A DNA stretch of 64,000 nt, taken from the NCBI GenBank assembly GCA_003281385.1, contig QCCE01000001.1:124001-188000 (forward strand). Reading direction: 5' to 3'. Below are positions 10,263 through 21,745 of the stretch, piece by piece (position 1 is the first letter of the stretch; each line of letters begins with the position of its first letter). This DNA comes from Prochlorococcus sp. AG-347-K17 (GTDB lineage Bacteria; Cyanobacteriota; Cyanobacteriia; PCC-6307; Cyanobiaceae). The position numbers and the translations under genes were made by a program. The notes beneath the pieces were generated by a model. It was given only the letters and a program-made list of their open reading frames with translations. It was not told the origin of the DNA and did no database searches.

Positions 10263-10838
10263 ATGTTCAAAAACACAAGGAAATTTTCATTAAATTTTAA
10301 AATTTTAAGATTTTTTATTATTCCTGCAATTTTAATTTCAACTCCTTTTTTCCATAATTTTAAAGATGTTAAAGCATTGGAATTTCAATGGGATCAAGAC
10401 TCTAATTTTAGGCGATTAAAGTGGTTTCAAAAAGAAAATGAAAGGAAATTCAGAAATACAATTTATTTTTTCTTTAGACCATCTGATAGAAAGACTGACC
10501 TCTTAAAAATTAATCTAGCAATACCTAAATCCTTTAAATCCACTTTAAAAAATGAAAAAATTAGTTTTTGCAAAGTAAGAATAGGCGGTTTTGAGAATAG
10601 AACAAAATGTTTAGAGGATATTCCAGCTGATATTGAAATAAACACTAATGAATCAGGCATGCGATCACTAGATATTTACCCCTACAGCCCAATTCCCTCC
10701 AATAAAGACAGTTATGCAGTTGTCTTAAAAGTCTTTAATCCCAAAAAATCAGGTTTATATCAATTTCATTCATATGGGCAACCCAGGGGGAAATCATTTT
10801 CAAGTTATTTAGGAAGCTGGACTATAGTGATCGATTAA
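10263..10838 (+). CDS. DUF2808-like secreted protein
   Basis: 191 aa with N-terminal hydrophobic segment; YPYSPIPSNKDSYAVVLKVFNPKKSGLYQFHSYGQPRG. Confidence 0.65.
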   Translation: MFKNTRKFSLNFKILRFFIIPAILISTPFFHNFKDVKALEFQWDQDSNFRRLKWFQKENERKFRNTIYFFFRPSDRKTDLLKINLAIPKSFKSTLKNEKISFCKVRIGGFENRTKCLEDIPADIEINTNESGMRSLDIYPYSPIPSNKDSYAVVLKVFNPKKSGLYQFHSYGQPRGKSFSSYLGSWTIVID

Positions 10839-10868
10839 GTGATAAATTAAATAAGGATAATTAAACAA

Positions 10869-11006
10869 ATGACTAAAAGAACTTTTGGCGGAACTTCAAG
10901 GAAAAGAAAACGTGTATCTGGTTTTAGAGTAAGAATGCGTTCTCACACAGGTAGAAGAGTTATTAAAAGCAGAAGACAAAAAGGTAGAGAAAGAATAGCT
11001 GTATAA
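10869..11006 (+). CDS. rpmH: 50S ribosomal protein L34
   Basis: Manual translation [45 protein letters not shown], immediately upstream of rnpA; absent from supplied ORF track because short. Confidence 0.97.
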
Positions 11007-11018
11007 CTTCAAATTTAA

Positions 11019-11405
11019 ATGGCCTTACCAAAGGATATGCGTTTAAAAGGTCATAGGACTTTTAATTATATTCATAAAAATTCCACAACATATCACGGAA
11101 AATTAATGACATTTAAAGTTGCAAGATCAAATCCAGAAATTCTCTTAACCCATAAACAGAAACATATCTCAAACAAATTTAAGATCGCAATTGCTATTAG
11201 TAAAAAGGTTTCAAAAAAAGCTGTAGAGAGAAATAAATTAAGAAGAATCCTGCAAGAGTGGTTATTAACAAACATTAAAAAAATTGATAACCACAAACCA
11301 TATTGGTTACTTGTTAACCTTAAGTTTGGGGATTTCTGCAATGATAAAAGTAGACTTTTGGAGGAATTTCAAAACTTAATGTTCAAATCTCATCTAATCA
11401 AATGA
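11019..11405 (+). CDS. rnpA: Ribonuclease P protein component
   Basis: MALPKDMRLKGHRTFNYIHKN...AIAISKKVSKKAVERNKLRRILQEW; rpmH-rnpA synteny. Confidence 0.95.
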   Translation: MALPKDMRLKGHRTFNYIHKNSTTYHGKLMTFKVARSNPEILLTHKQKHISNKFKIAIAISKKVSKKAVERNKLRRILQEWLLTNIKKIDNHKPYWLLVNLKFGDFCNDKSRLLEEFQNLMFKSHLIK

Positions 11406-11815
11406 TTAACATGAATGAAGAAATCTTTTATGAAGGTGGGCCTGCAAAAAGTGATTTAATAATAAATTTACTTGCAGCCATAACTATTCTTGGATTACCA
11501 TTTACCTTTGCGGCAATAGTTCGAGCATTATGGTTAAGATTCAAAATCACAAACAAAAGAATCTCTATTGATGGAGGTTGGTTTGGTAAAAACAAAACAC
11601 AAATTTCATTAAGTAACATTGAAGAAATCAGATCTATTCCTAGGGGATTCGGATCATATGGCGATATGGTTCTTATTCTTAATGATGGATCAAAAGTTGA
11701 AATGAAATCATTACCTTTATTCAGAGAAAAACAAAAATTTATTGAAGAAAACATAAATAAAAGATCACAAAATCCAACTTTCAATGAGGTACAGGGGTTT
11801 GCTACTAAGTCCTAA
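11402..11815 (+). CDS. PH domain-containing membrane protein
   Basis: Two TMs then FKITNKRISIDGGWFGKNKTQISLSNIEEIRS; located between rnpA and yidC. Confidence 0.8.
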   Translation: MINMNEEIFYEGGPAKSDLIINLLAAITILGLPFTFAAIVRALWLRFKITNKRISIDGGWFGKNKTQISLSNIEEIRSIPRGFGSYGDMVLILNDGSKVEMKSLPLFREKQKFIEENINKRSQNPTFNEVQGFATKS

Positions 11816-11887
11816 CTTAATTAATTACAAAAGCCTTTTTTTCCTGTAAAATAAAATGTCTAATAAAATTTCACTCTTTTTAATATC

Positions 11888-13030
11888 GTGATAGGGTTCA
11901 TTTCTGAAAAATTACTTATCCCGATTCTTGATTTTTTCTACGGTTTAGTCCCTAGTTACGGTTTAGCTATTGTTGCTTTGACAGTGGTAATAAGAATTGC
12001 ACTTTTCCCTTTAAGCGCTGGTTCAATAAGAAGCGCTAGAAGGATGAAGATAGCTCAACCAGTAATGCAAAAAAGGCAAGCAGAAATAAAATCTAAGTTT
12101 TCAGGTGATCCAAAAAAACAACAAGAAGAACTTGGAAAACTAATGAATGAATTTGGTAGTCCTCTTGCAGGTTGCCTCCCATTGATAGTACAAATGCCTG
12201 TGCTATTTGCATTGTTTGCAACCTTAAGAGGCTCTCCATTTGCAGATGTCCCCTACAGCATAAATTTCAAAGTAGTTCCTCAAGATCAAATAGCAGCTAT
12301 TGATCCAAAACCTTACAAATCCCCAAGGCACTCAATATTCGTTACAGAAAAATCACATTTTCCTGTAATAGCAACAATCCCTAGTGGAACAAAGTTAGGA
12401 ACAGAAGAATCCGTAAAAATAAATTTACAAACAACTAACGGTAATAGCTATCCAGAAGTTTTATCTAAATACGATAATGGATCGAAATTTCTCCCTACTT
12501 GGTCCGTTTCTAAAGGATCCGAAAATCTGAAAGTTTCTCAAGACGGTACAGTAACAGCCATAAAACCGGGAGATGCAACAATAGAGGCAAAAATCCCCGG
12601 TCTAGCTGCTAAAAGTGGTTTTCTTTTTATCAAAGCTCTTGGTCAAGTTGGTTTTTATGTTGATGGTGCAATTAACTGGGATATCGCAACACTGGTTGGT
12701 GCCTTTGGATTAACCCTACTTCTTTCTCAAGTATTGTCTAGCCAAGGGATGCCATCTAATCCACAGCAATCAACAGCAAATAAAATTACACCAGTGATGA
12801 TTACTGGTATGTTTCTTTTCTTCCCTCTTCCAGCAGGTGTCTTACTATATATGGTTGTTGCCAATATATTTCAGGCATTTCAGACTTTTCTGCTCAATAA
12901 AGAAGCTCTTCCTGAGAATCTTCAGAAAATTTTAGATCAACAATTACTAGCCAAAAATGAAGTAGTAACAGCTTCTACGTCAACCATCTCAGACAAAAGA
13001 TTACCTTTTGAACCTAACAGTAAAAAATAG
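11888..13030 (+). CDS. yidC: Membrane protein insertase YidC/Oxa1
   Basis: [40 protein letters not shown]..., [23 protein letters not shown] start. Confidence 0.95.
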   Translation: MIGFISEKLLIPILDFFYGLVPSYGLAIVALTVVIRIALFPLSAGSIRSARRMKIAQPVMQKRQAEIKSKFSGDPKKQQEELGKLMNEFGSPLAGCLPLIVQMPVLFALFATLRGSPFADVPYSINFKVVPQDQIAAIDPKPYKSPRHSIFVTEKSHFPVIATIPSGTKLGTEESVKINLQTTNGNSYPEVLSKYDNGSKFLPTWSVSKGSENLKVSQDGTVTAIKPGDATIEAKIPGLAAKSGFLFIKALGQVGFYVDGAINWDIATLVGAFGLTLLLSQVLSSQGMPSNPQQSTANKITPVMITGMFLFFPLPAGVLLYMVVANIFQAFQTFLLNKEALPENLQKILDQQLLAKNEVVTASTSTISDKRLPFEPNSKK

Positions 13031-13045
13031 TCTGAATCTTAAATA

Positions 13046-14542
13046 ATGAATTCTTGGTGTAGAAATTTAGAATTACTCATAAAATCAAGAACCTCATTAA
13101 TTTGGATCAGGACTAAAGAAGAGGAAAGATTAGAAAAATTGGTTAATTTCTCTTGTGAAAGACTAAACATTAAAAGATTTATTTGCTGGGATTGTGTTAG
13201 CGGTATAAAAGGATTAATAAATGAAGAGGGTAAATTTTCAAATAATCCGTTAGGAGTGCTTAATTGGCTTAAAGAACAAAGTTCTGAAGTATCAACAGTT
13301 TTATTAGTTAAAGATTTTCATAAATTTTATGATGATCCATCTATCAATAGAACTATTAAAGAACTATCTTCAAAGCTTAAGGAAACTAGTCATAATTTAA
13401 TTATTAGTTCTCATTTATTTCCATCATCAGAAGAACTGGATGAATTAATAACATTTTTAAATTTACCTTTACCTGATCAAAAAGAATTGAAAAATCTAAT
13501 AAAAAAAATTGCTTCTAATACCAATTCAAATCTTGAGGAACAAGACTTAAACGAACTTTCTATGGCTTCAAGTGGACTAACTGAAATAAAATTAAAGCAA
13601 GTCACTGCAAAAGCCCTTGCTCAAAGAGGGAAAATAAGCAAAGAAGATATTAAAGATATTCTTGAAGAGAAAAAACAAGTTATTGCTAGAAGTGAAATTT
13701 TAGAATTTTTCGAAACCAAATCAAGTCAAAATGATATTGGTGGTTTAGATGTTTTAAAAGTTTGGCTTAATCAAAGATACAGGGCCTTTTCTAAAGAAGC
13801 TAGAGATTATGGATTACCTATTCCAAAAGGAGTATTGCTTGTTGGGGCGCAAGGTACAGGTAAATCGCTTACCGCAAAATCAATTTCTAAGAGTTGGTCG
13901 ATGCCTCTACTAAAGTTAGATGTTGGAAGACTATTTTCTAGCCTTGTTGGTTCAAGTGAGGCAAGAACAAGAGAAACAATATTAAGAGCTGAGGCTATGT
14001 CTCCTTGTATCCTTTGGATCGATGAAATTGATAAGGGCTTCGGTGGAGATGCGAGAAGTGATGGAGGGACAAGTCAGAGGGTTTTGGCAAGTTTGCTAAC
14101 TTGGATGTCTGAAAAAGAATCTGCGGTATTTGTAATTGCTACCGCTAATGCCATTGACAAGCTTCCTGCTGAATTATTGAGGAAAGGTAGGTTTGATGAG
14201 ATATTTTTTCTTGATTTACCAAATTCAGATGAGAGAATAAGCATTCTAGATTTGCACTTAAAGAAAAGAAGACCAAATTACAGTTTTTCTCTCTCTACTA
14301 TCATCGATAGAACAGATGGATTCTCAGGCGCAGAACTTGAACAAGCAGTAATAGAGGGGATGCACATTTCATTTTCCGAAAATAGAGAACTTATGGAGAA
14401 AGATTTAATAAAGGCAGTTTCGGAATTAGTTCCTTTATCAAGAACAGCTAAAGAGCAAATTGATTTACTAAAAAAATGGTCATCTACAGGACGTGCTCGA
14501 TCTGCATCGTCACTAAAATTTAATCTTGAAAATATTACATAA
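13046..14542 (+). CDS. AAA+ ATPase, Ycf46-like
   Basis: GVLLVGAQGTGKSLTAKSIS (Walker A), CILWIDEIDKGF (Walker B), LLRKGRFDEIFFLDLP. Confidence 0.9.
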   Translation: MNSWCRNLELLIKSRTSLIWIRTKEEERLEKLVNFSCERLNIKRFICWDCVSGIKGLINEEGKFSNNPLGVLNWLKEQSSEVSTVLLVKDFHKFYDDPSINRTIKELSSKLKETSHNLIISSHLFPSSEELDELITFLNLPLPDQKELKNLIKKIASNTNSNLEEQDLNELSMASSGLTEIKLKQVTAKALAQRGKISKEDIKDILEEKKQVIARSEILEFFETKSSQNDIGGLDVLKVWLNQRYRAFSKEARDYGLPIPKGVLLVGAQGTGKSLTAKSISKSWSMPLLKLDVGRLFSSLVGSSEARTRETILRAEAMSPCILWIDEIDKGFGGDARSDGGTSQRVLASLLTWMSEKESAVFVIATANAIDKLPAELLRKGRFDEIFFLDLPNSDERISILDLHLKKRRPNYSFSLSTIIDRTDGFSGAELEQAVIEGMHISFSENRELMEKDLIKAVSELVPLSRTAKEQIDLLKKWSSTGRARSASSLKFNLENIT

Positions 14543-14633
14543 GTTAGAAATCATTAATTTAGTTAATATTTCATCAAAAACCCCAAATAATGAATTGATA
14601 TTAACTATGTTTATTAAGGTATAAAAAAAAAGA

Positions 14634-15911
14634 GTGCTAGATCAAAAATTTATAAGAGAAAATCCAAAATCTGTTGAAGAGAATTTATCCTTGAGAGGAA
14701 AAGTCTACAATATATCTCAAATACACGAATTAACTGTCAAGAAAAAAGATATCGATGTAGAAATCTCCAGTCTTCAATCTGACAGCAAAAAGTTAAGCAA
14801 ATTAATTGGTCAAGAAATTAGAAAATCCCAAAGTGATAATTCTCTAGAACTAATTTCTTTAAAAAAGAAGGGAAACGAATACAGAATCAAAATTTCTGAA
14901 TTGGAAGAGAAACAAAGAATATTAGGGCAAGAGATAAACAATCAAATTTCAAATTTACCTAATTTCCCTAGCAAAGATGCACCTATCGGCAAAGATGAAA
15001 GTAATAATATCCAAGTGAAAACTTGGGGAGATCCTTTTATAGGTGATAATCTTAAATCTCATTGGGAAATAGGCGAAAATCTTAATTTATTCGACTCTAT
15101 AAATTCAACAAAAATATCAAAAAGTCGTTTTATTACTCTTATAGGTAATGGTGCCAGATTAGAGAGAGCATTAATAAATTTCATGCTGGATGAGCATACC
15201 AAAAATGGTTATTTAGAGTTAATGCCTCCAGCTTTAGTAAATTCTGAGAGTCTTAAGGGATCTGGACAGCTACCTAAATTTTCAAATGAAAGTTTTAAGT
15301 GTTCTAACGATGATTTATGGCTTTCTCCAACAGCTGAAGTTCCACTAACTGCTTTTCATAAAAATGAAATTATTGATTGCAATCAGTTGCCTCTTAAGTA
15401 TGTTGCATATAGTCCATGTTTTAGGAGAGAAGCTGGAAGTTATGGAAAGGATACAAAAGGTTTAATAAGACTTCATCAATTTAACAAGGTTGAACTATAT
15501 TGGTTCTGTGAACCGAGTCAATCTTTAGAAGCTCATAAAAAGATTACTTCTGATGCCGAAAGCATTTTAAAAAAGCTAAACCTTCCCTACAGACTAGTAG
15601 ATATTTGTACTGGAGACCTTGGCTTTTCTTCTAGTAGAACTTTTGATCTTGAAGTCTGGCTACCAAGTAGTAAATGTTATAGAGAAATTTCTAGTTGCAG
15701 CAATTGTTTAGACTTTCAAGCACGCAGATCATCAATAAGAACAAAAATTGATAAAAAAAATATATATTTACACACTTTAAATGGAAGTGGCCTTGCTATC
15801 GGAAGGACAATGGCTGCGATTCTTGAAAACGGTCAACAAAAAGACGGAAGCGTTAGAATTCCAGATGCTCTTATTCCATATTTTGGATCAAATTTTTTAA
15901 AAACTGCCTAA
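14634..15911 (+). CDS. serS: Seryl-tRNA synthetase
   Basis: [18 protein letters not shown]..., [46 protein letters not shown] start. Confidence 0.97.
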   Translation: MLDQKFIRENPKSVEENLSLRGKVYNISQIHELTVKKKDIDVEISSLQSDSKKLSKLIGQEIRKSQSDNSLELISLKKKGNEYRIKISELEEKQRILGQEINNQISNLPNFPSKDAPIGKDESNNIQVKTWGDPFIGDNLKSHWEIGENLNLFDSINSTKISKSRFITLIGNGARLERALINFMLDEHTKNGYLELMPPALVNSESLKGSGQLPKFSNESFKCSNDDLWLSPTAEVPLTAFHKNEIIDCNQLPLKYVAYSPCFRREAGSYGKDTKGLIRLHQFNKVELYWFCEPSQSLEAHKKITSDAESILKKLNLPYRLVDICTGDLGFSSSRTFDLEVWLPSSKCYREISSCSNCLDFQARRSSIRTKIDKKNIYLHTLNGSGLAIGRTMAAILENGQQKDGSVRIPDALIPYFGSNFLKTA

Positions 15912-15920
15912 TATAAAAAA

Positions 15921-17000
15921 ATGAATGTTTTAACCTCAATTACGGTTCTGGGATTCCTCATTTTTTTTCATGAGATGGGCCATTTTCTTGCAGCAATTTT
16001 GCAAGGCATATATGTTGATGGATTTTCAATTGGTTTTGGACCCTCAATAATTCAGAAAAAATATAAAGACATAACTTATTCATTTAGAGCCTTTCCCCTA
16101 GGAGGATTTGTTTCCTTCCCTGATGAAGAATTAAATAAAATTGACCCTAAAGATCCAAACCTTTTAAAAAATAGACCAATAATTCAAAGGGTTATTGTTA
16201 TCTCTGCTGGCGTATTCGCAAACTTAATCCTTGCTTACTCAATCTTAATTATAAATGTAACTACTGTAGGTATTCCCTTTGATCCAGAACCAGGAATTTT
16301 AGTTTTGGCGACTCAACCTGAAAAAGCTGCATCTCTTGCTGGTTTAGAATCAGGTGACAAAATCTTAAAAATTGAAAATAGTACTTTAGGGGTTGGTGAT
16401 AAAGCGGTTTCCACTTTAGTAAAAAAGATTCAAAATTCATCAGATGAACCAATTTTAATAAAAATTGAAAGGAATGGGATTTTTAAAGATTTAACGTTAA
16501 TACCAAAGAATGTAGATGGCAAAGGAACCATAGGTGCTCAATTACAACCAAATATAAGAAAAGAAACTAAAAAGACAAAAAATATCTACGACCTTTTTAA
16601 ATACACTAATAATGAGTTTTCATCACTTTTGGTGAAAACAATTCAAGGTTATAAAGGTTTAATAACCAATTTCTCTTCAACAGCACAACAATTAAGCGGG
16701 CCAGTCAAAATTGTTGAAATTGGCGCTCAACTATCTCAACAAGGCGGGACTGGAATATTATTATTTGCAGCTTTAATTTCTATTAATTTAGCAGTTCTTA
16801 ATTCATTGCCTTTACCTCTACTAGATGGAGGTCAACTTGTTTTTACCTTAATTGAAGGTTTAAGAGGAAAACCTGTTCCAGTTAAAGTACAAATGGCTGT
16901 TACTCAATCAAGTTTTTTTCTTTTAGTTGGACTTAGTGTTCTTCTTATTATAAGGGATACGAGTCAACTTTTAATTGTTCAAAGATTACTAAATCAATAA
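15921..17000 (+). CDS. rseP: RIP metalloprotease RseP (site-2 protease)
   Basis: FLIFFHEMGHFLAA (HExxH), PDZ region, NSLPLPLLDGGQL. Confidence 0.93.
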   Translation: MNVLTSITVLGFLIFFHEMGHFLAAILQGIYVDGFSIGFGPSIIQKKYKDITYSFRAFPLGGFVSFPDEELNKIDPKDPNLLKNRPIIQRVIVISAGVFANLILAYSILIINVTTVGIPFDPEPGILVLATQPEKAASLAGLESGDKILKIENSTLGVGDKAVSTLVKKIQNSSDEPILIKIERNGIFKDLTLIPKNVDGKGTIGAQLQPNIRKETKKTKNIYDLFKYTNNEFSSLLVKTIQGYKGLITNFSSTAQQLSGPVKIVEIGAQLSQQGGTGILLFAALISINLAVLNSLPLPLLDGGQLVFTLIEGLRGKPVPVKVQMAVTQSSFFLLVGLSVLLIIRDTSQLLIVQRLLNQ

Positions 17001-17063
17001 CTAAATTACAAAATTTGTTGGTCAGGCTGTTAATATAATAAATAGTTTATTAAAAATTTTTCG

Positions 17064-17366
17064 ATGGCGAAAAAGTCCATGATTGCAAGAGAAGTAAAAC
17101 GTAAAAAACTTGTAAAAAAATATGCTGAAAAAAGAAAATCTCTTTTAGAAGAATTTAAAGCCGCTAAAGGTCCCATGGATAGATTAGAAATCCATAGAAA
17201 GATACAAAATCTGCCAAGAAACTCTGCACCTAATAGAGTTAGGAATAGATGCTGGGTTACTGGAAAACCAAGAGGTGTTTATAGAGATTTTGGTCTTTGC
17301 AGGAATCAGTTGAGACAAAGAGCTCATAATGGAGAACTCCCTGGAGTAGTTAAATCAAGTTGGTAA
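17064..17366 (+). CDS. rpsN: 30S ribosomal protein S14
   Basis: [17 protein letters not shown]...[41 protein letters not shown]. Confidence 0.97.
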   Translation: MAKKSMIAREVKRKKLVKKYAEKRKSLLEEFKAAKGPMDRLEIHRKIQNLPRNSAPNRVRNRCWVTGKPRGVYRDFGLCRNQLRQRAHNGELPGVVKSSW

Positions 17367-17552
17367 TAAATTTTTTTTGTTTTAAACATTATATTTTTCT
17401 GGGAAGATGAAAATTTATTTGGATTAAGATTTTTTGAATAAAGTTCATTTGTAGAACAATTTTTAAAATTTTTACAGCTTATTTAAATAATTGACTCAAT
17501 ATGTCCCTATAAAATGTAAGAATAAATTATGTATAGATTTATAATTTAAAAA

Positions 17553-19718
17553 GTGGAAGGACAAAATAAGTCGATCACGTTTGACGGACGAGAGATACGA
17601 CTAACTACAGGACTATATGCTCCTCAAGCAAATGGATCAGTAATGATTGAATGTGGAGACACATCTTTATTAGTTACAGCGACAAAAACTGCTAAAAAGG
17701 AAGTTGCTGACTTCCTACCTCTAATATGTGATTATGAGGAAAAACTATATGCTGCGGGAAGAATTCCAGGTGGTTTCATGAGAAGAGAAGGTCGTCCTCC
17801 GGAAAGGGCCACTCTAATCTCGAGATTAATTGATAGACCAATGAGGCCTCTGTTCCCTTCATGGATGAGAGATGAAATCCAAATTGTTGCATCTTGCCTT
17901 TCTCTTGATGAAAGGGTACCTGCTGACGTATTAGCTGTTACTGGAGCATCAATAGCAACTCTTATTGGAGAAATACCTTTCTATGGCCCAATGGCTGCAG
18001 TTAGAGTCGGACTTATAGGAGATGATTTCATTTTAAATCCAAGCTATAGAGAAATAGAGAAAGGGGATCTAGATATAGTTGTAGCTGGTTCACCCGATGG
18101 TATTGTAATGATCGAGGCGGGAGCTAACCAACTATCTGAGCAAGATACAATCGAAGCAATTGATTTTGGTTATGAAGCAGTTACTGAGCTTATTAAGTCT
18201 CAAGAAGATTTACTAAAAGAATTAGGAATAAAGCAGATTAAGCCATCGAATCCTGAAGAGGATGCAACATTACCAACCTACTTAGAAAAGAATTGTACAA
18301 AATCAATAGAGCTGGTTTTGAAAAAATTTGATCAGTCAAAAGATGAAAGGGATCTTGAACTGGAAAAAATAAAGCTTGATGCTCAAGAAAAAATCGAATC
18401 TTTAAAAGATGACAATCAAGTGAAAGTCCTAACCTCGGAAAACGAAAAATTAATTCATTCAGACTTTAAAAAACTTACTAAGAAATTAATGAGGTCGCAA
18501 ATCATTAATGATGGGAAAAGGGTAGATGGGAGAGAGCTTGATGAGGTTAGAAAAATTACTGCATCAGCTGGAATTCTTCCTAAGAGAGTTCATGGATCTG
18601 CATTATTCCAAAGGGGATTAACTCAAGTTCTATCCACGACTACTCTCGGTACTCCGAGTGATGCCCAAGAAATGGATGATTTAAATCCAAGTACAGAGAA
18701 AACATATCTGCATCACTATAATTTTCCACCATATTCAGTTGGCGAAACAAGACCAATGAGGACACCGGGAAGAAGAGAAATTGGTCATGGAGCATTAGCA
18801 GAAAGAGCCATAATTCCTGTACTACCTGGGAAGGAGACGTTCCCTTATGTACTTAGAGTGGTAAGTGAAGTCTTAAGTTCTAATGGATCAACTTCAATGG
18901 GGTCTGTATGTGGAAGTACTCTTTCACTTTTAGATGCTGGTGTACCACTTAAAGCACCTGTTAGTGGGACTGCTATGGGACTTATAAAAGAAGGTAAAGA
19001 AGTAAGAATTCTTACAGATATTCAGGGTATAGAGGATTTTCTTGGAGATATGGATTTCAAGGTTGCTGGAACGGAAAAAGGTATAACAGCATTGCAAATG
19101 GATATGAAGATCTCAGGTTTGCCAGTTTCCGTGATCTCTGAAGCTATAAAAAAAGCTAGACCAGCAAGATTACACATATTAGAAAAAATGCAAGAAGCTA
19201 TTGATAAGCCTCAAGAATCTCTTTCTCCGCATGCTCCTCGACTTTTAAGCTTTAGGATAGATCCTGAACTAATAGGAACAGTTATTGGTCCAGGAGGAAG
19301 GACAATCAAGGGAATTACCGAAAGGACTAACACCAAAATTGATATTGAGGATGGCGGTATCGTAACTATCGCTTCTCATGATGGTGCAGCCGCAGAAGAA
19401 GCTCAAAAGATTATTGAAGGTCTTACTCGTAAAGTGCATGAGGGTGAGATCTTCTCAGGAGTTGTCACAAGGATAATACCTATCGGTGCCTTTGTAGAAA
19501 TACTTCCCGGCAAAGAGGGAATGGTTCATATTTCTCAATTATCAGAGGCAAGAGTTGAGAGAGTGGAGGACGTTGTAAGGCAAGGGGATGAAGTTACAGT
19601 TAGAGTTAGAGAAATTGATAGCCGAGGCAGAATCAACCTTACTTTGAGAGGTGTGGCGCAAAATGGGGGGATGTCTTATCCAGAACCAACTCCTACTCCT
19701 GTGGCTCCTTTAAATTAA
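17553..19718 (+). CDS. pnp: Polyribonucleotide nucleotidyltransferase (PNPase)
   Basis: Two RNase PH domains, KH ([11 protein letters not shown]) and S1 domains; GTG start. Confidence 0.97.
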   Translation: MEGQNKSITFDGREIRLTTGLYAPQANGSVMIECGDTSLLVTATKTAKKEVADFLPLICDYEEKLYAAGRIPGGFMRREGRPPERATLISRLIDRPMRPLFPSWMRDEIQIVASCLSLDERVPADVLAVTGASIATLIGEIPFYGPMAAVRVGLIGDDFILNPSYREIEKGDLDIVVAGSPDGIVMIEAGANQLSEQDTIEAIDFGYEAVTELIKSQEDLLKELGIKQIKPSNPEEDATLPTYLEKNCTKSIELVLKKFDQSKDERDLELEKIKLDAQEKIESLKDDNQVKVLTSENEKLIHSDFKKLTKKLMRSQIINDGKRVDGRELDEVRKITASAGILPKRVHGSALFQRGLTQVLSTTTLGTPSDAQEMDDLNPSTEKTYLHHYNFPPYSVGETRPMRTPGRREIGHGALAERAIIPVLPGKETFPYVLRVVSEVLSSNGSTSMGSVCGSTLSLLDAGVPLKAPVSGTAMGLIKEGKEVRILTDIQGIEDFLGDMDFKVAGTEKGITALQMDMKISGLPVSVISEAIKKARPARLHILEKMQEAIDKPQESLSPHAPRLLSFRIDPELIGTVIGPGGRTIKGITERTNTKIDIEDGGIVTIASHDGAAAEEAQKIIEGLTRKVHEGEIFSGVVTRIIPIGAFVEILPGKEGMVHISQLSEARVERVEDVVRQGDEVTVRVREIDSRGRINLTLRGVAQNGGMSYPEPTPTPVAPLN

Positions 19719-20622
19719 GAGAATTAAGCAAAAATTCATCTTTTTCAATAATTTCCCTAATTTGATTACAAATAATTTCATGTGTTTTTTTATCACTTGA
19801 AGCAATAATTAAACCTTTTTGATCGAAGTTGGTTTGATTATAAATAAGTTCCTCATTATTTAAGTTTGTAATGGCGCCACCTGCAGCTTTTAAAATTACT
19901 TCAGGTGCAGCAAAATCCCAATCTTTAGGGCAACTTTTCATAGGTAAACTTAAACATATATAAATATCATTTTCCCCTCTAAGTATGGATGCAATTTTAC
20001 AGCCAATACTTCCCATAATTGATACTTTTTTAAAATTTATTTTCTGAATTAAATTCTTTAAAGTTTGATTTCTATGATTTTTACTTGTTGCTAAGATCAT
20101 TTCTTTTAAGATTTTATTTCTCGATATTTTCGTTTCAATTCTTGTTCCATTTCTATTCTCTCCCCATACTTTGTCGCCATAGGCAAACCATAATTCATTC
20201 CTTTCTGGGATTAAAACAATTCCTAAACAAGGTTCTTTCTTATAATTTAGAGCCAAATGCATAGCATAATTTTCTGTGCCTTGTATAAAATCCTTAGTTC
20301 CATCAAGAGGATCAAGAATCCAAACCCAGTCAGAATTGATATCAAAATTTTCTGAGGATATTTTTACATTTTCCTCGCTCAAGATTTCCCAATCAACACC
20401 AATATATTTTTTATTTAAATTTTCTATTATTTTTTCATTAACCTTTAAATCTGCTAATGTAACGGGGTCATCAATATTGTCATTCTTAAGAATATTGCTT
20501 TTATTATTCGAATCTTTTAATATTTGGGCATAATAAATTAAAATTTCAGAAGCTTCCCAACTTAAAATCCTTAAATCATCTATAAGTTTTTCAATTTCAA
20601 TTCCAGAGGGTAATTTAATCAC
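19693..20622 (-). CDS. cysQ: 3'(2'),5'-bisphosphate nucleotidase CysQ / inositol monophosphatase family
   Basis: [44 protein letters not shown]. Confidence 0.88.
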   Translation of the reverse strand: MIKLPSGIEIEKLIDDLRILSWEASEILIYYAQILKDSNNKSNILKNDNIDDPVTLADLKVNEKIIENLNKKYIGVDWEILSEENVKISSENFDINSDWVWILDPLDGTKDFIQGTENYAMHLALNYKKEPCLGIVLIPERNELWFAYGDKVWGENRNGTRIETKISRNKILKEMILATSKNHRNQTLKNLIQKINFKKVSIMGSIGCKIASILRGENDIYICLSLPMKSCPKDWDFAAPEVILKAAGGAITNLNNEELIYNQTNFDQKGLIIASSDKKTHEIICNQIREIIEKDEFLLNSLNLKEPQE

Positions 20623-20625
20623 TAA

Positions 20626-21498
20626 ATGAATATTAATTATTTATCCTCTCATGAAAATCAAGAACCAGTAAATGGAGTTTTATATATTGTTGGAACTCCT
20701 ATTGGCAATCTGAGAGATATTTCCTTCAGAGCTTTAACCATTCTTAAAAATGTTTATTTAATAGCTTGTGAAGATACCAGACTAACTAGAAAAATAATGA
20801 GCAAATATAAATTATCTAATCATTTAATAAGCTTCAATAAAAATAATTCACTAAAAAAAATACCTAAGATAATTGAGATGCTCAAATCAGATAAGTCTGT
20901 AGCTTTAGTTAGTGATGCAGGATTACCAAGTATTTGCGATCCCGGAGAGGATCTCATTAAGGAAGCAAGATTAAATGGAATTAATATAATTTGCATCCCA
21001 GGTCCTTGTGCAGCTTTAGCTGCACTTGTTTCAAGTGGTCTTCCTTCGTCCAAATTTACATTTGAAGGTTTTCTCCCCAAAAAAAAAAGTGAAAGAAAAA
21101 AAATTCTTATAGATATCCACAATAATGAGAAGACAACAATCTTATTTGAATCGCCAAAGCGTCTCAAAAGATTATTAAATGAATTAAAAGAGTGTTTAGG
21201 TGGCGACAGAGAAATACAGGTTTCTAGAGAATTAACAAAGAAATTTGAAGAACATATTGGAAACAACATTAATGAGGTAATTGATTATTTTAGCGAGAAA
21301 GAAGTTTTAGGAGAAATTACAATTGTAATAAAAGGGATAGACAAAAAAAATTTACAAACCTCATTCAATGAGATTGAATTAAAAAAAGAACTTCATGGTT
21401 TAATTGATGCTGGTCTAAACTTATCAGAAGCATCTAAATACTTAGCCAAAAAAAATAATCTCAAAAAAAGATTAATTTATAATACTTTCATACAGTAA
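20626..21498 (+). CDS. rsmI: 16S rRNA (cytidine1402-2'-O)-methyltransferase
   Basis: GVLYIVGTPIGNLRDISFRAL, CEDTRLTRKIM, SDAGLPSICDPGEDLI. Confidence 0.96.
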   Translation: MNINYLSSHENQEPVNGVLYIVGTPIGNLRDISFRALTILKNVYLIACEDTRLTRKIMSKYKLSNHLISFNKNNSLKKIPKIIEMLKSDKSVALVSDAGLPSICDPGEDLIKEARLNGINIICIPGPCAALAALVSSGLPSSKFTFEGFLPKKKSERKKILIDIHNNEKTTILFESPKRLKRLLNELKECLGGDREIQVSRELTKKFEEHIGNNINEVIDYFSEKEVLGEITIVIKGIDKKNLQTSFNEIELKKELHGLIDAGLNLSEASKYLAKKNNLKKRLIYNTFIQ

Positions 21499-21517
21499 AT
21501 AAATTTAAATTAAAACA

Positions 21518-21736
21518 ATGACATTTCTAGTAAAAAAATTATTTTTTATATTTTTGTTTAATTGTTCTTTATTCTTGATTTTAATAGTTGGGTTACAAAA
21601 CAGTTCAAATAAAAAAGAGGTAAACCTAATTATTAACGAAACGGTTAATTTGCCAATAGGTTTTATTGTAGGGGTAACTTTTTTAAGCGGTTCTATTACA
21701 GGAAGCCTAATATCATTAAACTTTAGAGATAAATAA
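21518..21736 (+). CDS. Small two-TM membrane protein, LapA-domain-like
   Basis: 72 aa, two hydrophobic helices with VNLPIGFIVGVTFLSGSITGSL. Confidence 0.55.
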   Translation: MTFLVKKLFFIFLFNCSLFLILIVGLQNSSNKKEVNLIINETVNLPIGFIVGVTFLSGSITGSLISLNFRDK

Positions 21737-21745
21737 AATTAATTA

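Noticed and set aside
17367-17552. Intergenic region before pnp as a structured ncRNA
   Set aside because: AT-rich with no convincing long stem by eye; could just be the pnp 5' UTR/promoter.
20820-21269. 149 aa minus-strand ORF in rsmI
   Set aside because: Antisense to a clear RsmI; serine/leucine-rich shadow translation.
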